64,000 nucleotides of DNA, from assembly GCA_041662445.1 (NCBI GenBank), contig JBAZSL010000002.1, positions 62,001 to 126,000 of the forward strand, read 5' to 3'. Source of the DNA: UASB124 sp041662445. GTDB lineage: Bacteria; Babelota; Babeliae; Babelales; RVW-14. The translations under genes were made by a program, and so were the position numbers. A model generated the notes under the pieces. That model saw only the letters and a program-made list of their open reading frames with translations. It was not told the origin of the DNA and ran no database searches. Of the stretch, positions 8,892 through 17,665 are shown one piece after another; position 1 is the first letter of the stretch; the number at the start of each line of letters is the position of its first letter.

Positions 8892-9905
8892 ATGAAAAGA
8901 GTAAAAATTCTTGAGACGACGCTCAGAGATGGAAGCTATGCCATAAATTTTTCTTTTACGATCAAGGATACGGCACTCATATGCAGAGAATTGGAGGCGG
9001 CAGGCCTTGAGTTTATAGAAATTGGACATGGCGTTGGCCTCAACGCTTCGAATTGTGGCTATGGGCAGGCGGCGCAGACGGATGAAGAATATTTAGAAGC
9101 TGCTGCAAGCGTCTTGAGCAAGGCTAAATTTGGAATGTTTTGTATTCCTGGAATTGCGCGGCTTGAGGATATTGATATGGCTGCGCAGTACAAAATGGGG
9201 TTTATCAGGATAGGTACTAATGTTACCGAAGTTGCATCTTCGCAGCCTTTTATCCAAAGGGCCAAACAACACGGAATGTTCGTGTGCGCGAATTTTATGA
9301 AATCTTATGCTATGGCCCCTCTGGAATTTGCAAAAATGGTGAAACTTTCGGAGAGTTTTGGTGCAGATATGGTCTATGTTGTGGACTCTGCAGGCGGAAT
9401 GTTCCCCGATGATATAAAAAGCTACTACCAAGCAATAAGGGAAGTATCGAATGTTCCTTTGGGGTTTCATGGGCATGACAATCTTGCATTTGCTGTGTAC
9501 AACAGCATTTATGCTGCTGAGCAGGGTTTTGAAATTGTTGATAGTTCTTTGCAGGGACTGGGAAGAAGTTCCGGTAATGCGGCTACAGAAAATTTAATAG
9601 CAGCGCTTATGAAAAAAAAATATTGCCTAGACATAGATTTTTTCAAAATTTTAGCCATCGGCCAGAAGTATATAAAACCATTGATAACTTCTAAAGGGAA
9701 GGGCGCCTTAGATATTGTTGCGGGCTTTTCGGAATTTCATTCAAGTTATATGTGTTATATCAACAAGTTCGCTGCACAGTACGAAATAGATCCGGCGCGC
9801 TTAATGATTGAGGTAAGCAATGTTGATAAAATTAATGTTACCGAAAAAATGGTTGAGCGTGTTGCTGCGCATATCGCCGAAGAAAAACCGCGGGATTTAT
9901 ATTGA
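8892..9905 (+). CDS. DRE-TIM metallolyase, 4-hydroxy-2-oxovalerate aldolase-like
   Basis: HMGL-like TIM barrel. The catalytic LETTLRDGSY (Arg-Asp) is near the N-terminus, the metal-binding His-x-His is in GFHGHDNLAFAV, and the glycine loop is LQGLGRSSGNAATENL. The last two resemble 4-hydroxy-2-oxovalerate aldolases, which interconvert a 4-hydroxy-2-keto acid with pyruvate and an aldehyde. The C-terminal extension (IKPLITSKGKGALDIV onward) is like the family's partner-binding domain, but no acylating aldehyde dehydrogenase gene follows. Frame opens at a TTG; ATG 8892 with AAGGA 10 bases upstream is the better start (337 residues). Not a known enzyme of nonulosonate synthesis; it starts the inserted acyl module. 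It may make or cleave a hydroxy-keto acid precursor. Confidence 0.8.
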   Translation: MKRVKILETTLRDGSYAINFSFTIKDTALICRELEAAGLEFIEIGHGVGLNASNCGYGQAAQTDEEYLEAAASVLSKAKFGMFCIPGIARLEDIDMAAQYKMGFIRIGTNVTEVASSQPFIQRAKQHGMFVCANFMKSYAMAPLEFAKMVKLSESFGADMVYVVDSAGGMFPDDIKSYYQAIREVSNVPLGFHGHDNLAFAVYNSIYAAEQGFEIVDSSLQGLGRSSGNAATENLIAALMKKKYCLDIDFFKILAIGQKYIKPLITSKGKGALDIVAGFSEFHSSYMCYINKFAAQYEIDPARLMIEVSNVDKINVTEKMVERVAAHIAEEKPRDLY

Positions 9906-11368
9906 TGAATGAATGTGTTAAGGCGGCTTTTTGTCGAATTTGGGATAAAGATTTTGTTGTTGATTCTTTGCATAATAAAAAACTTACCGGTAAAGATTTT
10001 TTTTCTGCTGTAATGCATTGCAAGCAACAACTTGAATCCCTTGGACTCTGCAAGCAGGATAAAATTTGTCTTCTGATGAACAACTCCCTTGATCTTGTTG
10101 TTATGTATTTTGCCTGTCTTTTTATGCAATTGATTATTATTCCTATTGATCCGCATAAAGGCCAAAGAGAAATAGATGAGATTTTAAAGATCGTAAACGG
10201 CAAAAAAATCTTTTGTGATAAAACATCAGAATATCGTGGCACTGATGTCGTGGCGATTGAGTCAATAATGGATAAGTTTTATGCGAGCAACGGAGATGAG
10301 ATAGGCGATATAAGTCTTATTGATGCGCTTGATTTTAGTCATATTTATTTGATTACCTTCACCTCGGGGACGACTGGAGTATGTAAAGGGGTAAGGCATA
10401 GTTTTAATAATTTGGTAGCAAGTGCGAGGGCATTTAATAATCGATTTAACTTTGATCAGCAAAACATTTTTTACCATAATGTGCCGATGACGTATATGGC
10501 GGGAATTTTAAACCTCATCATTCTTCCCTTCGTCGCAGGAAGTACTATTGTTCTCGGTCCTCGCTTTGATGTTTCACAGGTGATGAATTTTTGGGACGTT
10601 CCTATTGGCCAAGGGGTGAACACCTTTTGGTTTGTGCCAACGATGCTTTCGCTGCTTCTCAGGTTTGATCGTGGTAACAAGGGTGCTGATTATTTGAGAG
10701 CGGTAAAAGCGATTGGATGCGTGGGGACTGCGCCATTGAACGTGCTGGTTAAGAAGCAGTTCGAAGAGAAATATGGTGTGTGCCTATACGAAAGCTATGG
10801 ACTTTCGGAAACCCTTTTTGTTGCAACAAATTCTGCCTCTTTGAATATGAATGGGAGCGTTGGTACCTTGCTTGATGGTGTGACGGTGTCTGTTGAAGAT
10901 GATGGTGAATTGTTGGTATCGGTTCCGTGGATGTTTTTGGGTTACATGAACATGGACAGCAAGCAAGACTTTGTACGCAGTGGTTTCAAGTCTGGAGACA
11001 TTGGTGCTTTTGGAGTACATAAATTTTTATTCATAACGGACCGAAAAAAGGATTTAATCATTCGCGGAGGGATTAACATTAGCCCCGCGCGGTTGAATCG
11101 ATTTATCAATGAAACAGGTTTTTTTGAAGAAAATGTTGTTGTGGGTGTGACTGATGACATCATGGGTGAAAAAAATGTTTGTTTTTTTGTTAAGGAAACG
11201 ATATTTGAACGTGATCTTGAAAAAAAACTAAATATGAAAATTATGCATGATCTAGGGACCTCCTATTGCATAGATGAATTTATAAAAATGGATATTATTC
11301 CAAAAAATTTAAATGGAAAAGTTGATGCGCTGAAATTGAGAGAATTTTATTGTAAGAATCATTCATGA
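9905..11368 (+). CDS. AMP-forming acyl-CoA/acyl-ACP ligase (ANL superfamily)
   Basis: Activates a carboxylic acid as acyl-adenylate and passes it to CoA or a carrier protein thiol. The 487-residue protein has the adenylate-binding P-loop ITFTSGTTGVCKGVRH (about 150-165), the YESYGLSET motif, the hinge region TDRKKDLIIRGGINISP (about 376-392) and a C-terminal catalytic lysine in NLNGKVDAL (about 473). It is close to stand-alone ligases of O-antigen and nonulosonate loci. Start is ATG 9905, sharing a base with the preceding stop (TGATG). A dedicated acyl carrier protein is encoded five genes downstream (14609), so I infer that it loads that carrier. The acid substrate cannot be read from sequence. 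Confidence 0.86.
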   Translation: MNECVKAAFCRIWDKDFVVDSLHNKKLTGKDFFSAVMHCKQQLESLGLCKQDKICLLMNNSLDLVVMYFACLFMQLIIIPIDPHKGQREIDEILKIVNGKKIFCDKTSEYRGTDVVAIESIMDKFYASNGDEIGDISLIDALDFSHIYLITFTSGTTGVCKGVRHSFNNLVASARAFNNRFNFDQQNIFYHNVPMTYMAGILNLIILPFVAGSTIVLGPRFDVSQVMNFWDVPIGQGVNTFWFVPTMLSLLLRFDRGNKGADYLRAVKAIGCVGTAPLNVLVKKQFEEKYGVCLYESYGLSETLFVATNSASLNMNGSVGTLLDGVTVSVEDDGELLVSVPWMFLGYMNMDSKQDFVRSGFKSGDIGAFGVHKFLFITDRKKDLIIRGGINISPARLNRFINETGFFEENVVVGVTDDIMGEKNVCFFVKETIFERDLEKKLNMKIMHDLGTSYCIDEFIKMDIIPKNLNGKVDALKLREFYCKNHS

Positions 11369-12075
11369 TCTTGGATATTGATCACATTGGATATTCATCA
11401 ACAAACTTCGAAGATGATATTTGCCTTGTGCAGAGCCTTGGTTTTAACATTAGATTTGTGCAACGGGGAATCAAAAATCAGGATATTAAAAAAAAACTTC
11501 TCAGATCTTTTACGATGGAACATCACATGGCCTTGTGCGCCCGTTCGTGTGACATAAGCATCGAGGTGGTGCACTACCCACAGGTAGGTCAAAAGCGTGT
11601 TGCACAAACATCATTTTTCCCATTGGTAGGTAATCAAGAGGCGCAATTACTCAAACAGATCTCAGCACAAGATGATTTAAAACAGCTGAATATTTGCATT
11701 TCAGATATTCCCAAAACACTTAATTTTTGGAAGGTTCTTGGATTTAATGCTGTTGAGCAGGGGGATGATTATCTTGCCTTTCGGTTCAGATCAATCCTTA
11801 ACGGCAATGATTATTTTTTGTACGCCAAATTGACAAATGCTGCTGTGCATAAAGTTTTTTTAGACGATATTGGGTTTACCTCATTGGCGTTGATTACGTC
11901 TTCGGCTTCAAGAGAAAGGGCTGCTCTTGAAAAACACAATTTTAAAGTAACGCCGATTGAACATGTTGCCATAGGAAATAAAAATTTGAGCATTTTTTTT
12001 AGCGAAAGTCCTGATGGACATATTGTTGAATTTATTAGTCTTGAGGGTGAAAGTTTTGAGGGAAAATTGGCATGA
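11365..12075 (+). CDS. Two-module VOC (glyoxalase/dioxygenase/epimerase superfamily) protein
   Basis: Two beta-alpha-beta-beta-beta modules: residues 1 to about 80 (starts LDIDHIGYSS, like methylmalonyl-CoA epimerases) and about 95-230 (TLNFWKVLGFNAVEQG ... DGHIVEFISLEGE). The first module contributes His at DHIG and a Glu in SIEVVHY; the second ends with the metal-ligand type Glu in HIVEF. Such proteins are epimerases, isomerases, lyases or extradiol dioxygenases. In the first module the pattern looks like an epimerase, and being next to an acyl ligase suggests action on an acyl thioester. Exact reaction unknown. Both ends overlap neighbours by 4 bases (ATGA), so expression is tightly coupled. 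Confidence 0.72.
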   Translation: MILDIDHIGYSSTNFEDDICLVQSLGFNIRFVQRGIKNQDIKKKLLRSFTMEHHMALCARSCDISIEVVHYPQVGQKRVAQTSFFPLVGNQEAQLLKQISAQDDLKQLNICISDIPKTLNFWKVLGFNAVEQGDDYLAFRFRSILNGNDYFLYAKLTNAAVHKVFLDDIGFTSLALITSSASRERAALEKHNFKVTPIEHVAIGNKNLSIFFSESPDGHIVEFISLEGESFEGKLA

Positions 12076-12773
12076 AGGATAACTGTAGCATTTACGATGC
12101 AAAAAAAACGTGGACGACTTTTTTTATGCAAGCCGAGATGGCATATCCATGCGAATATGTCATTAGGATTTTCAAAGGAGAGTATCCACGATTAAATTTA
12201 AAGAAAGATTGTTTTCTCCACAAAAAAATATGCGATATTGGTTGTGGGGATGGAAGAAATCTGGTGCTCTTAAAGCAGGTTGGTTTGGATATTTATGGTG
12301 TTGAGATAACCAAGGAAATTGTTGATAAAGCTACCAATAATTTAAGGTCGGGTGGGATTCTTGATGCATCGGTAGTTGTTGGATCCAATAGAGACATCCC
12401 ATTCGAAGCCGATTTTTTTGATTTTCTTTTATCATGGAATGCCTGCTATTACATGGGTGCACGCATTGATTTCGATGCACATGTTGTAGAATTTGCGCGT
12501 GTGCTTAAGCCCGGGGGCCGTTTGATCCTGTCTATTCCCAAAAAATCCTGTTTTATTTATCACGAGAGTGAAACTTCAAGCCCTGGATACCAGGTCATTA
12601 AAAATGATCCATTCAATCTCAGAAATGGCGAGATTTTAAGGATGTTTGATGGTGAAAAAGACATACAAAAGACATTTTCGTCGCATTTTGAAAATTTTGT
12701 TTTCGGGTCGATAGAGGATGATTGTTTTGGCTTTGATTATCATTGGCATTTAGTGGTGTGTACAAGGAAGTAG
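12072..12773 (+). CDS. Class I SAM-dependent methyltransferase
   Basis: The 233-residue protein has motif I CDIGCGDGRNLVLL (about residues 53-66), an acidic residue at the end of strand 2 (YGVEIT), and a post-motif ALKPGGRLILSIPK equivalent (VLKPGGRLILSIP). A short N-terminal cap and C-terminal lid (FDYHWHLVVCTRK) are typical of small-molecule O- or N-methyltransferases. It sits inside the acyl module, so a carboxylic, amino or hydroxyl group of the acyl precursor or the finished sugar is the likely acceptor. That is inferred from position only. Start overlaps the VOC gene stop by 4 bases. Confidence 0.78.
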   Translation: MKDNCSIYDAKKTWTTFFMQAEMAYPCEYVIRIFKGEYPRLNLKKDCFLHKKICDIGCGDGRNLVLLKQVGLDIYGVEITKEIVDKATNNLRSGGILDASVVVGSNRDIPFEADFFDFLLSWNACYYMGARIDFDAHVVEFARVLKPGGRLILSIPKKSCFIYHESETSSPGYQVIKNDPFNLRNGEILRMFDGEKDIQKTFSSHFENFVFGSIEDDCFGFDYHWHLVVCTRK

Positions 12774-12775
12774 CA

Positions 12776-13945
12776 ATGATGTTGGCAACAAGACTTAAAG
12801 AGCTCAAGTTTTCTGCAACCATAGGAGTTGCTGATAAAGTGAGAGAGTTAGAGGCGTGTGGCGAAAAAATAATTCAACTGAGTGTTGGGCAGCCACATGT
12901 GCCAACGCCTATTGAATTCAAACAGGGTGCTATCAGTGCGCTTATGAATGATCATGTTTTTTATAGCCACAGCCGCGGTATTTTGGAACTACGAAAGTTA
13001 ATTATCCAGCGCTACAACACATTGTATGGAACATTGTTTGATGCCGAGAAAAATATTTTGATTACGCCCGGCGGAAAACAGGCCATTTATTATTTTATAA
13101 TGTCGGTACTCAATACAGGTGATGAGGTTATCATCCCAACGCCAAGTTGGGTGAGCTATGCAGAAATAGTGAAAATGGCCGGCGGGATGCCTGTTTTTGT
13201 TGAGTGTCCAAAAGATAAAAATTTTGAAATTTGTTTTGATCTGATTGAGAAGGCGATTACCTCTCGGACTAAAGCAATCATTCTTAATAGCCCTAATAAT
13301 CCCACCGGTGTTATGGTTAAAAAAGAAGTTCTTGAGGCGATCAACAATTTGTGTGTGAGTCGCGATATTTTCTTGCTCAGCGATGAAGTGTATGACCAAA
13401 TTGTTTTTGATAATCAGTGCAACGCTTCAATTGTTTCGGTTAACCATACCTTAAAAAATTGTGTAATGATTAACAGCTTTTCAAAAATGTATTCTATGAG
13501 CGGTTGGCGTATCGGATATATCTTAGGAGCCCCGGAGATAATTGGTGCCATGCTCAAATTTCAGCAAAATACCGTGACATGCCCAACAACATTTGCCCAA
13601 TTTGGAGCTCTGGAAGCCATTAAGCATGGGGACTGGTTTACCACGCAACTTGTTGAAATGTATCAGGAAAATAGAAATTTTTTGATTGCTGGTTTGCAAA
13701 AAATGCGATCCTTTAATTTTGTATGTCCCGAAGGGACGTTCTATTTATTCCTTGATGTTTCAAAAATCACTACAGATTCTGCTGCATTTTGTCTTGATTT
13801 GCTTTCCAGATGCAAGGTTGCAGCTGTTCCAGGAATAGCATTTGGCAACAATGGTGAAGGATTTATAAGAATTAGTTTTGCGACGGAAAAGTCAAATCTC
13901 GTTTTGTTCCTCCAAAGGTTAAACGAAACTTATGAAAGTTGTTGA
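12776..13945 (+). CDS. Class I/II PLP aminotransferase (aspartate/aromatic type)
   Basis: Fold type I aminotransferase of about 389 residues. Visible motifs: LSVGQPHVPTP, NSPNNPTGVMV, DEVYDQIVF, the PLP lysine Lys237 in SFSKMYSMSGWRIGYI and the substrate-carboxylate arginine in GFIRISFATEK. It therefore moves amino groups between amino acids and keto acids. The frame opens 11 codons earlier inside the methyltransferase gene, but AAGGAAG at 12764-12770 points to ATG 12776 or 12779. Combined with the aldolase upstream, a plausible route is keto acid to amino acid: the aldolase makes a hydroxy-keto acid that this enzyme aminates. This is a hypothesis from gene order. Confidence 0.82.
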   Translation: MMLATRLKELKFSATIGVADKVRELEACGEKIIQLSVGQPHVPTPIEFKQGAISALMNDHVFYSHSRGILELRKLIIQRYNTLYGTLFDAEKNILITPGGKQAIYYFIMSVLNTGDEVIIPTPSWVSYAEIVKMAGGMPVFVECPKDKNFEICFDLIEKAITSRTKAIILNSPNNPTGVMVKKEVLEAINNLCVSRDIFLLSDEVYDQIVFDNQCNASIVSVNHTLKNCVMINSFSKMYSMSGWRIGYILGAPEIIGAMLKFQQNTVTCPTTFAQFGALEAIKHGDWFTTQLVEMYQENRNFLIAGLQKMRSFNFVCPEGTFYLFLDVSKITTDSAAFCLDLLSRCKVAAVPGIAFGNNGEGFIRISFATEKSNLVLFLQRLNETYESC

Positions 13946-14609
13946 TCTGACTATTGCTATTGAAGAGGGCATGCAAACATTTAATGCACCCTGGCATCCG
14001 GTTGTTGAAATTACTCAGCTTGGACGACATGGTGTTGAGGGGCGGCAGACATGCCGCTTCTCGTTAGGGTCGCATACAGGAACGCATATGGATGCTCCTT
14101 TGCATTTTGTACAGGGAGGGCAACCAATAGATGCGATTCCATTTTCAAAAATATTTGGGGAGGTAACAGTTGTAGATTTTTCCTTTCTGCAGGAGGGCGA
14201 TTGTGTGACGGTGGAACTTCTCGAAACTGTTGCGCTTACTCAGAAGATTATTTTTAATTTTGGCTGGTCGCGTTATTGGAATACACGGAAATTTTATAAA
14301 GGGTATCCATTTTTTTCACCAAACGCAGCGCATTATTTAGTTCAAAAGCACGTAGAGCTTGTTGGGATGGATACTCCATCGCCTGATGATAGTCGTATAG
14401 TTTTATCTGGGGATATTCTGGGCGGAGATGATGATTCCCCTGTGCACAAAATTTTTCTGAAAAAAGGCATTGTGCTTTTGGAATATCTTGCAAATCTTGA
14501 TAAAGTAAAAAAAGATTCTTGTGGCTGGAAACTTGTAGCCATGCCTCTCAAAATCAGAGGTGCTGACGGAGCTCCAGCTCGTGTTTATATCTATAAGGAA
14601 GAGCAGTAG
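13932..14609 (+). CDS. Cyclase/kynurenine-formamidase-like metal-dependent hydrolase
   Basis: Cyclase (KynB-like) fold, 225 residues. The signature is SLGSHTGTHMDAPLHF near residues 46-61, with His/Asp metal ligands, preceded by DLTIAIEEGMQTF. Family members hydrolyse formamides, isatin or lactone/lactam-like bonds. Later conserved parts are VELVGMDTPSPDD and HKIFLKKGIVLLEYLANLD. Why a polysaccharide locus needs it is unclear: it could open a ring or remove a formyl group during synthesis of the acyl unit. It overlaps the aminotransferase end by 14 bases and its stop shares a base with the GTG start of the carrier protein. Confidence 0.8.
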   Translation: MKVVDLTIAIEEGMQTFNAPWHPVVEITQLGRHGVEGRQTCRFSLGSHTGTHMDAPLHFVQGGQPIDAIPFSKIFGEVTVVDFSFLQEGDCVTVELLETVALTQKIIFNFGWSRYWNTRKFYKGYPFFSPNAAHYLVQKHVELVGMDTPSPDDSRIVLSGDILGGDDDSPVHKIFLKKGIVLLEYLANLDKVKKDSCGWKLVAMPLKIRGADGAPARVYIYKEEQ

Positions 14610-14878
14610 TGAATCGATCAACCGATGTTTCTGATTGGTTAATGCGCTGGTTTGAAGCAAATACAACTGCGACAAGGCAAGAGCTCAATAATTCTCATGA
14701 CGCTAACTATTTTGAAAAGCGTTGGATGGACTCTCTCAAATTTGTCGTCTTTATCATGGATGTTGAAGCTCGTTTCAATATTAGTTTTTCAAATGAAGAG
14801 TTTCAAAATAGAGACTTTTCGACTATAGATGGCCTAAAAAAAATTATTATTAACCACATTGAGTCTTTACATGAATAA
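14609..14878 (+). CDS. Acyl carrier protein (dedicated)
   Basis: An 89-residue acidic helical protein with the carrier motif WMDSLKFVVFIMDVEARFNI; Ser42 in the DSL triplet is the expected phosphopantetheine site. The FSNEEF and STIDGLKKIIINHI segments match helices III and IV of carrier proteins. It starts at GTG 14609, overlapping the preceding stop by one base. A private carrier protein directly before an N-acyltransferase and downstream of an acyl ligase implies an acyl or aminoacyl group carried as a thioester. Distinct from the fatty-acid AcpP by divergent sequence around the serine. Confidence 0.85.
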   Translation: MNRSTDVSDWLMRWFEANTTATRQELNNSHDANYFEKRWMDSLKFVVFIMDVEARFNISFSNEEFQNRDFSTIDGLKKIIINHIESLHE

Positions 14879-15647
14879 ATACGATTATTCTTTGCCCAGT
14901 ATTGTTAATGCTTTACAGCGTGTTGGTATCACACGTGGGAGCACTATTTTTGTTCATAGCAACCTTGGATTTTTCGGCATGCTTCAGAATGCCATCGAGC
15001 CATCTGATTATTACACTATTTTCAAGGAAGCGATTTTTGACGTGATTGGCGACACTGGAACTTTAGTTCTTCCGACATTCAGTTACAGCTTTTGTAAAAA
15101 AGAAATTTTTGACCCGGAAAAAACGCCCGGTGTCTGTGGCCTTTTGTCAGAATGTGCGCGCTTAGATGAACATGCGAAGCGATATAATGATGCAAATTTC
15201 TCTGTGGTTGCTCTTGGGAAGAATGCAGATCTTTTTACGCACGATGCCACAGAATATTCATTTGGCCCCGGTTCATTTTGGGATCGTTTTCTTAAGCAGA
15301 ATGGCATTTTTTGCAACTTCAATTTTGATGCAGGGTCGACTTTTATTCACTATGTCGAAAGAGAATTGGGTGTTGGTTATCGGTTTGATAAGGCTTTTTG
15401 CGGGGTTACTCGTTCAGGAAACGTTTTACACGAGCGAGTTTTTTATCATTTCTGTTATGACCTTACAAAGCCTGAACATGGCCCTGAATTTTCCAAGTTT
15501 GATAAAAGGGCCAAGGCTACTGGGCTTGCACGTGTTGCCAATCTTGGGCGTGGGCAAATAGTGGCTATTTCTGCGGGTGATACGTTCACGCTCATTCGGC
15601 AGGAACTGATATTGGATGGTGGATTTTTGACTAAAGGTTGGATGTAG
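14871..15647 (+). CDS. AAC(3)-family N-acyltransferase
   Basis: Aminoglycoside 3-N-acetyltransferase fold (antibiotic_NAT family), 258 residues. Visible family features are STIFVHSNLGFFG, GTLVLPTFSYSFCK, FSVVALGKNADLFTHD, SFGPGSFWDRFL and the conserved histidine in GSTFIHYVERELGV. Homologues occur in nonulosonate and O-antigen loci, where the acceptor is an amino sugar, not a drug. With the carrier protein overlapping its start (ATG 14871 lies inside the last codons of that gene), the simplest reading is transfer of the carrier-bound acyl group to an amino group of the nonulosonic acid or its precursor. I would not annotate it as drug resistance. Confidence 0.84.
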   Translation: MNKYDYSLPSIVNALQRVGITRGSTIFVHSNLGFFGMLQNAIEPSDYYTIFKEAIFDVIGDTGTLVLPTFSYSFCKKEIFDPEKTPGVCGLLSECARLDEHAKRYNDANFSVVALGKNADLFTHDATEYSFGPGSFWDRFLKQNGIFCNFNFDAGSTFIHYVERELGVGYRFDKAFCGVTRSGNVLHERVFYHFCYDLTKPEHGPEFSKFDKRAKATGLARVANLGRGQIVAISAGDTFTLIRQELILDGGFLTKGWM

Positions 15648-15648
15648 G

Positions 15649-16974
15649 ATGCGGGATCTTCAGATGTATCGACTTATGCAAAGGCTCTATCCAATCTGCA
15701 GAAGTATTACCGGTGACGGGGTTAGGCAAACGCTACGAATTATCCAGGAATATATTCCAATAAAAATTTCAGAAGTATCTACGGGAACGAATGTTTTTGA
15801 TTGGACCGTCCCCAGAGAATGGAATATCAGAGATGCATATATAAAGAATTCGCGGGGAGAAAAAATTGTTGATTTTAAAGAATCCAACATTCACGTGCTC
15901 AATTACAGTATTCCTGTGAACAAAAGAATGGGACTTGAAGAACTGAAACAGCATCTTTTTTCGTTGCCAGAACACCCAGAATGGATTCCCTACTTAACGT
16001 CATATTATAAGGACAATTGGGGGTTTTGTTTAAGCCATAAGCAGTACGAATCACTTCAAGAAGATACTTATGAGGTGGTTATAGATTCAAGCCTAGAGAA
16101 TGGATCGTTAACTTTTGCAGAGCTCGAAATACCAGGGCAATCTGAAAAAGAAATTTTGTTTACGTGCTATGTTTGTCATCCATCATTGTGTAATGACAAT
16201 TTGAGCGGTGTTGTTTTATTGACCTTCTTGGCGCAACATATGCTTGGCACAAGCCTGAAATATTCATATCGATTTTTATTTATTCCTGAAACCATTGGTG
16301 CTATTGCATGGTTAGCAATCAACGAGCAGAAAGTACGTAATATCCAGTATGGACTTCTTGCAACTTGTGTAGGTGACGATGGATTTTCAACATACAAAAA
16401 AACGCGAAATGAAAATTCATTCATCGATAGAGTTGTTGAAAAGGTTTTGATCGACAGTGGTGAACCTTATAAAATACTGCCCTATTCTCCTTACGGAAGC
16501 GATGAACGACAATTTAGTTCGCCAGGTTTTGCAATCCCGATGGGTTCTTTGATGCGAACGTCCTATGGCTGTTTCCCTGAATATCATACATCTGCAGACA
16601 ATCTGGACTTTATAAAACCAATGTCGTTAGAAAACTCATTAAATAAGTATCTGCGTACTATTTTTGTTGTAGAAAACAATAGGTTGCTTATCAGCACAAA
16701 CCCAAAATGTGAGCCACAGCTCGGTAAAAGAGGTCTCTATAAAGACATTGGAAGCAGAAAAAAATCAGAATATTTGGAGGAAGCAATTTTTTGGCTTCTG
16801 AATTTGTGCGATGGATCGTGTTCACTTCTGGATATTGCGATTCGTTCTAAGTTGCCATTTGAAGATGTCAAAGAAGCGGCCATGCTTTTATGTGAGCATG
16901 GGTTACTTAATGAAATAACCGAGCAAGGTTATGCACATGAAATGTTTGGCAATCATTCCTGCACGTGGCGGTAG
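15649..16974 (+). CDS. DUF4910/DUF2172-type zinc metallopeptidase-like protein with C-terminal winged helix
   Basis: The 441-residue protein shows a split M28-like aminopeptidase site: His177 and Asp183 in CHPSLCNDNLSG, Glu214 in FIPETIGAIAW and His313 in EYHTSADN. The N-terminal region (LYPICRSITGDGVRQTL ... FDWTVPREWNI) is the DUF2172 segment of this family, and residues from about 375 look like a small winged-helix domain (LLNLCDGSCSLLDIA). Genes of this family occur next to nonulosonate and AAC(3)-like genes in other bacteria, but their reaction is not established as far as I know. Amide hydrolysis (removing an N-acyl or aminoacyl group) is a reasonable guess. Cytoplasmic: no signal peptide. 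Confidence 0.78.
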   Translation: MRDLQMYRLMQRLYPICRSITGDGVRQTLRIIQEYIPIKISEVSTGTNVFDWTVPREWNIRDAYIKNSRGEKIVDFKESNIHVLNYSIPVNKRMGLEELKQHLFSLPEHPEWIPYLTSYYKDNWGFCLSHKQYESLQEDTYEVVIDSSLENGSLTFAELEIPGQSEKEILFTCYVCHPSLCNDNLSGVVLLTFLAQHMLGTSLKYSYRFLFIPETIGAIAWLAINEQKVRNIQYGLLATCVGDDGFSTYKKTRNENSFIDRVVEKVLIDSGEPYKILPYSPYGSDERQFSSPGFAIPMGSLMRTSYGCFPEYHTSADNLDFIKPMSLENSLNKYLRTIFVVENNRLLISTNPKCEPQLGKRGLYKDIGSRKKSEYLEEAIFWLLNLCDGSCSLLDIAIRSKLPFEDVKEAAMLLCEHGLLNEITEQGYAHEMFGNHSCTWR

Positions 16975-17665
16975 TTTAAGAATTCCGCGTAAGAATATAA
17001 AAGCATTTTGTGGCCAGCCAATTATTGCCTATTCAATTGCAGCCGCGCTGAGATCTGGATGCTTTAGTGAAATTATGGTTTCAACTGAAGATGATGAGAT
17101 AGCTGCGGTTGCTGCGCATTGTGGTGCAAAGATTCCCTTTAAGCGGTCGTTCAGGACCGCGGATAATTACGCAACACTTGTTGATGTCGTTGAAGAGGTG
17201 GTTAGAGACTATCGAAAGATTGATATTTATTTTGATTATGTTTGTTGCATTTTAGCGACCGCGCCCTTTATTACGACCGGTATGGTGCAACAAAGTTATG
17301 AGATTTTAATTAATCGCTCAGCTGATGCGGTTATTTCGGTTGTCCGCTTCGACTATCCCATTCAACGAGGACTAAAGCTTGAGGATGGTTTTATAAGAAT
17401 GATGTGGCCAGAAAATTATGAAAAACGGTCACAAGATTTGGAGTCGGTCTACCATGATGCCGGATTATTCTATTGGCTACGGACTGAAAGTCTGTTGAGG
17501 CAGAAGCGCTTTTATATGGAGAGGAGTATTCCCTTTGAATTATCACATGCCAATGTACACGATATAGATACGTTGGAAGATTGGCAAATTGCAGAATTCA
17601 AATATATGTTTTTTCACAACGCAAACAAACTGAAGCAGGCGAACGATGGCGCAGCTTATAAGTGA
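16937..17665 (+). CDS. pseF: CMP-pseudaminic acid-type cytidylyltransferase
   Basis: Activates the nonulosonic acid with CTP, giving the CMP-sugar donor. The N-terminus KCLAIIPARGGSLRIPRKNIKAFCGQPIIAYSI carries the nucleotide-binding GGS-R-PRKN motif (quoted in part: IPARGGSLRIPRKN), and STEDDEIAAVA, AKIPFKRS and YHDAGLFYWL follow the PseF pattern. About 243 residues, full length. Of two in-frame ATGs (16931, 16937) the second has the better spacing from GCAAGG. The start lies about 38 bases inside the preceding gene, the largest overlap of the run, so translation must be coupled. Confidence 0.9.
   Translation: MKCLAIIPARGGSLRIPRKNIKAFCGQPIIAYSIAAALRSGCFSEIMVSTEDDEIAAVAAHCGAKIPFKRSFRTADNYATLVDVVEEVVRDYRKIDIYFDYVCCILATAPFITTGMVQQSYEILINRSADAVISVVRFDYPIQRGLKLEDGFIRMMWPENYEKRSQDLESVYHDAGLFYWLRTESLLRQKRFYMERSIPFELSHANVHDIDTLEDWQIAEFKYMFFHNANKLKQANDGAAYK

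Noticed and set aside
14871..15647. Aminoglycoside resistance gene
   Set aside because: The AAC(3) fold is used for sugar N-acylation in nonulosonate loci, and the overlap with a carrier protein gene argues for biosynthesis.
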